From Macrocystis pyrifera (Eukaryota > Sar > Phaeophyceae > Laminariales > Laminariaceae), in contig JASSKH010000028.1 in the NCBI GenBank assembly GCA_031763025.1, forward strand, positions 1,302,001-1,366,000: a DNA stretch of 64,000 nucleotides, in the 5' to 3' direction. A program made the translations under genes and the position numbers. Below the pieces are notes generated by a model. It saw only the letters and a program-made list of their open reading frames with translations. It searched no databases and had not been told where the DNA came from. Shown here piece by piece: positions 60,158 through 64,000 of the stretch. Each line of letters starts with the position of its first letter. The first letter of the stretch is position 1.

Positions 60158-60880
60158 CTGGCAGCGTAAATGTTGTTCGTCCAAGAAAAATCAGGGGGCG
60201 GGAGGGGGGGGTGGATGTGAGCTGTGAGTCGTTGCGCGCCCAGGGGGTGTTTACGCTGCTGCCTGTGCAAACACAGCAAGCAGCACCGGTTCGGTAGACG
60301 TTCACTACTGGGATAATCATTTGCGCATACCATTTTTGCTAGGTGCTGCGAATTTTTGCCTCATGCTCGGGGTGTTTCTCTTCTGCTCTTCGGCAATTAT
60401 TTTATTTCTCCGCTTTTAGTTTCCTTTACATGTATACGTATGTTTGTCAAATTTTCGTACTTTTGCCAACTTTTCTCTTCGCACGAGCACTTTTCGGCAA
60501 ACAGTAAGTACTCCGACACGGGAAACCCGGTCGGACACATTGGTCTAGGTCTCGGCGCGATCTGTGCACTCTGAAGCTCGTGGCGGGCGCTCAAAGTTTT
60601 TTTTCTGGCGGGAGTGGATAAGACGATTTCCTTGGTTTCAGTACGAGATGCCTTATTTAGTACGTACGTACCTCTTAAATGTCGCATCTTTTTGGTCTTT
60701 CATTTATCTTTTTGGTATGTGCTGTTGGAGTACGTACCAGTACCATGTTTTTGCTTCTGAATACTACAGACAATTCCATACAGCAGCTGACAATACACAA
60801 CACAGACAACAGACTATTCAATACCAGGTACACGCAGAGCAGAGAACCCCAGCTGCATACAACACTACAACCCTGCCGTT
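60158..60880. other. no gene recognised
   Basis: Upstream of the kinesin-like P-loop exon on the minus strand. The N-terminal motor exon(s) should be here or further right, but I could not identify them. Confidence 0.4.
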
Positions 60881-60883
60881 CAG

Positions 60884-60908
60884 CAGCAGCAGCAGCAGCA
60901 GCAGCAGT
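60884..60908 (+). repeat. (CAG)n microsatellite
   Basis: Eight uninterrupted CAG units followed by TAGCAC. No supported gene model covers it. Confidence 0.9.
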
Positions 60909-61937
60909 AGCACAGTGAGCAGCCACGGGCACGTGTGGCAGGTCTACATGCGCGTAGGTTTGCGCTGTATTGCTGTTGCTAGCTGCTTTTCTCTGACCCT
61001 GAGATCGATCATCCCGCAACAATACCCCTCTCTCTCTATTTTACGCTGTGCGCGATCGTGCGATCGTACAACATGTTAGGGCTGTTGCACACAGCAGTGT
61101 GACTATGGCAACAGACATCGACACCAGCAGCGCAGAGGGCGTGCTGACTGCCAGCTAACTACAGCATCAACAGTCGGCAACACCATGCACGTGTGGTAGA
61201 GCCGCGCTGTACGGTGGATGGTTAATCAGAGCCTGTCTGTGCTTGCTGTGTAAAGATGTCATACGCGACATAATTTTTAGCCCATGACGGAAAACAATTT
61301 TGCCTAGACATGCCTCGACTGACACCAAAATACTACTAATGCTGTAGGTAGGTTTTAGTATTGAACACTCGGCCCTACACCCTTGACAGTTCACGTTTTG
61401 CCTTGAATGACATGTCTCCTGACATCTTTGTTGTGTGACGGCACAAATTGATTTCTACTGCTGCTGGCGTGCTCTTCTTCTGCTTTTGTTGAAGATAGAC
61501 AGCAGCAGAGCAGCGGCAACACTGAAGCAGTGGTGCGATGCTCGCAGCAGTGGAGAGGCCAGCAGTCAGCAAGTATGCGCCTACGAGTACCTGTTGCTCG
61601 GTGCTGTTGTCATGTTGGCTGCTACGCACCATGCACAGCTATTTGCTCGGCTTGCTGCAGTCTGCAGGCATTTTTCGATTTTTTTTTCTAGGCATCCAAG
61701 AAGTGGAATCGATTCCTGCCCCCAGTGTAAGCTCTCTCATACCACCAGGCATAAAACATGTCATGTACGCTACTAATACGTCGTTCGCACAAGTATCGTA
61801 CGACGAAGCACAGACTGATGTCTACCCTACCTTTGCTGCAGCTGTACACTACCACCGGGCTTTTCCTACAGCGAACAGAGTAATAGTAGTAGTATAGCGG
61901 TGTGATTAGTACAGTCAACCGAAAGGGTACAGCAGTA
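60909..61937. other. no gene recognised
   Basis: Short ORFs only, with many CAGCAG and TACTGCTGTAC-type words. No domain content. Confidence 0.4.
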
Positions 61938-62152
61938 TGGGCAAGCCTGAGATTCTTATTGGGGCGCCATCTTGAAACAACTTTGTCATGAGCAGACTAT
62001 TAATAATTGGCTATTCTACAGGATTTAGTGTAGAGTTCACTACTTAGCCGTTTTTCTTAACCCAATTTTCGTAGCGTTCTCCGAAAAGTGAGCACTATGT
62101 TCTTATTGGGCACTTTCTTTGTAGCGGGCCTATACTGCTGTAGCAGTACCCG
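61938..62152 (-). repeat. dispersed repeat D, copy 2 (inverted)
   Basis: GGGCAAGCCTGAGATTCTTA at one end, GTGAGCACTATGTTCTTATT inside, GGCCTATACTGCTGTAGCAG at the other. Inverted relative to 29228-29412 and somewhat longer through small insertions. Confidence 0.85.
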
Positions 62153-62589
62153 TCCTACCGGTACCCTCTTTTTAAATTTACTACCAGGTACAAGTAATGA
62201 TCCAACACTTTTTCCACAAACAGCAGCAATGCAGCAGTAGTTCTTCTGTCCTCAAAAATATGTACGTGTGTTCTTCGTCACATTGGTAATGATGGGAGGG
62301 ATGCAGTTAGTTTTAAACAGGTGTGCAGGTAATACATCCGAGTATTATTTTTGTTTCGTTCTTGCGCCACTCCCCGAGGCACTTCCCGGAGGGGAACCTT
62401 GTATATGTATATATTTGTTTCCCCCTGCTTTTTTTAATATTCAACTTTTGTTCCTGTTGTTTCTTTTGTTTAGTTTTTTTCTATATATATTTCAATGTCG
62501 CTTAGTTGCTGGAGTGTGCAGATGTGCTTATCGTCACCTGTACGATGTCATGGCATTTCATGTTAACCTAACCTTCAAACTGCACTACC

Positions 62590-62720
62590 ATGTAATATCT
62601 CTTGTACCATGTAATATCTCTTGTGTCGTAGTTTTTTTGTCTTTTTGGCACAGAGCTTTTATCTCTCTAGGATGAAGAAGCAGCACGGAGACTGGGCGTG
62701 TTCGATGTCGACGGGCGGGC
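62590..62720 (+). repeat. dispersed repeat C core, copy 3, with a short tandem
   Basis: ACCATGTAATATCTCTTGT occurs twice in tandem (near 62588 and 62608), followed by TATCTCTCTAGGATGAAGAA and GACTGGGCG. The core matches 28630. Confidence 0.6.
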
Positions 62721-63173
62721 GATGATAGAGCGGGTAAGGCATCCAGCACACCCAGACTGAGTGTCCGTGCTGAGTTTTCATGCTATTAATAGAGAGATAC
62801 AAGCTCACAAAACTACATGGCGGAGATACTACTCGTACTACTGCTGTCCATTGTAATGCTGTCAATTGTAATGCCGTGTCATCATGCGCGGTATCTATGC
62901 ATCCATGCAGCACACGCCAGCAACTTGGATACATCGAAAGAAAAAACGAAAGACAACAAACTAACGAACTACAGCAGCAGTAAAATAAACAAAACGAAAC
63001 AAAAAAACAGAAAGGAAGATACACACACACCAGCAGCAGGCAGCAGCCATAATACCTGGTAGTGTCGAACAATGGGTAACCTAAAGTGTATACAACCCTC
63101 AGTATATTACTATTGATAGTGGCAAAATTGTTGATATATACTTGTACATGTCCGAATAAAATACCATACAAAT
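62721..63173. other. no gene recognised
   Basis: Low-complexity A-rich DNA with a small CA run near 63024. No supported coding region. Confidence 0.4.
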
Positions 63174-63282
63174 ATTACGGGGGGCCGTAGTAAATAGCAC
63201 CTACGGTACACACAAAAACCTATATATTTCCCTATTTTTACGAACAGTATTTGGTCTTATTTACCACGGCCCTCCGTAAATA
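63174..63282 (+). repeat. palindromic MITE-like element, copy 8
   Basis: ATTACGGGGGGCCGTAGTAA, CACCTACGGTACACACAAAA, AGTATTTGGTCTTATTTACC, ACGGCCCTCCGTAAATAG. Substitutions in the two arms are partly compensatory (GGCCGTAG against ACGGCC). Confidence 0.88.
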
Positions 63283-63759
63283 GTACCTGGTCATGTTTAT
63301 TTAGCAGGTATGGTGTCATCGACGGCAGTCTTGAGCGCCTCGCCTCGTACGAGTTAATCATGATCATGGCTGAAATTGCAGACGTCACACCTCCATCTTT
63401 TTTGTTTTCTTTTTCTTTTTTTGCATCTGCCTCAACATGAGCATGGGTGGTCCAACTACTATTAATAACTATCTCGATGGTTGGACTATTAATAAGACCG
63501 CTGCTCCTCCTGCCTCGACCCTTCTATCCGACCCCAACCATGTGTGCGTTTTCAGAACAAAACAAGCTTTCTACGGGTGAGACATGGAAAGAACGGTTTC
63601 ACGTCTTCGGGACACAAAGATAGCGACCAAACCAATGAATGACAGCTTTGGTGTTGTCAGTTGACAACCATCTGATCTACGAGTGCCCCGCAGCGAAAAA
63701 GATGTCCGCAGACAAGACAGCACTTTCACTCCCTTGTGACAAGACAGCAACTACGTACT
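63283..63759. other. no gene recognised
   Basis: No coding region or long repeat was recognised between palindromic copies 8 and 9. Confidence 0.4.
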
Positions 63760-63866
63760 ATTACGGGGGACCATAGTAAGTAGGACCTGCGGTACACACA
63801 AAAACCTATATATTTACCTATTTTTACTAACACAATTTGGTCCCAGTTACTATGGTCCCCGTAATA
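63760..63866 (+). repeat. palindromic MITE-like element, copy 9
   Basis: ATTACGGGGGACCATAGTAA, GGACCTGCGGTACACACAAA and TTTGGTCCCAGTTACTATGG, ending TCCCCGTAATAG. First of a tandem pair. Confidence 0.93.
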
Positions 63867-63867
63867 G

Positions 63868-63976
63868 CATTACGGGGGACCATAGTAAATAGGACCTACG
63901 GTGCACACAAAAACCTATATATTTACCTATTTTTACTAACAATATTTGGTCCCAGTTACTATGGTCCCCCGTAATA
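63868..63976 (+). repeat. palindromic MITE-like element, copy 10
   Basis: ATTACGGGGGACCATAGTAA, GGACCTACGGTGCACACAAA and TTTGGTCCCAGTTACTATGG, ending TCCCCCGTAATAAC. It shares the distinctive TTTGGTCCCAG with copy 9 and begins within 1-3 bases of its end, so the two are a recent tandem duplication. Confidence 0.93.
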
Positions 63977-64000
63977 ACAGTAGTGTGAAACACTCGTCCC

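Overview
Nuclear DNA of an intron-rich eukaryote. The best guess is a brown alga or a close photosynthetic stramenopile. Reasons: protein genes made of many short GC-rich exons separated by introns of several hundred bases to a few kilobases; a thioredoxin-like protein whose N-terminus looks like a heterokont bipartite plastid presequence (hydrophobic signal followed by a Q-A-F motif); and a dense background of small palindromic and foldback repeats. No rRNA, convincing tRNA, CRISPR or prokaryotic operon signal was seen. The organism is inferred, not proven.

Layout. 1-3.8 kb: repeat-rich, no gene recognised. 3.8-5.4 kb (-): 5' part of a plastid thioredoxin-like gene with a WCRKC active site. 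6.65-11.76 kb (+): GRWD1/Rrb1-type glutamate-rich WD40 ribosome-biogenesis factor in four exons. 12.7-15.35 kb (-): RCC1-repeat protein. 15.4-19.4 kb: repeats and unassigned DNA. 19.4-23.1 kb (-): multi-pass membrane protein resembling the THH1/TOM1/TOM3 family, with phase-matched exons. 23.2-30.2 kb: a foldback gene fragment, a decayed LINE (reverse transcriptase pieces in several frames) and nested small repeats. 30.19-33.23 kb: a 3.04-kb element with about 0.5-kb terminal inverted repeats flanked by TA. 33.6-47.5 kb (+): a long coiled-coil protein gene of about 19 exons. 47.5-50.4 kb: nothing recognised. 50.4-60.2 kb (-): a very divergent kinesin-like motor with a long low-complexity tail. 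60.2-64 kb: small repeats, ending in a tandem pair of palindromic elements.

The genes are unrelated housekeeping, cytoskeletal, membrane and plastid genes, not an operon or island. The transposable layer ties the window together: one roughly 105-bp palindromic MITE-like family (10 copies, both orientations) and one roughly 0.5-kb family bounded by C/G runs (3 long copies, 1 internal copy, 2 fragments) sit in intergenic DNA and inside introns. Several genes also show single-base frame breaks, some in G/C homopolymers, which point to assembly indels or to genes in decay. Exon coordinates were read by eye from splice motifs and reading phase, and may be off by a base or two.
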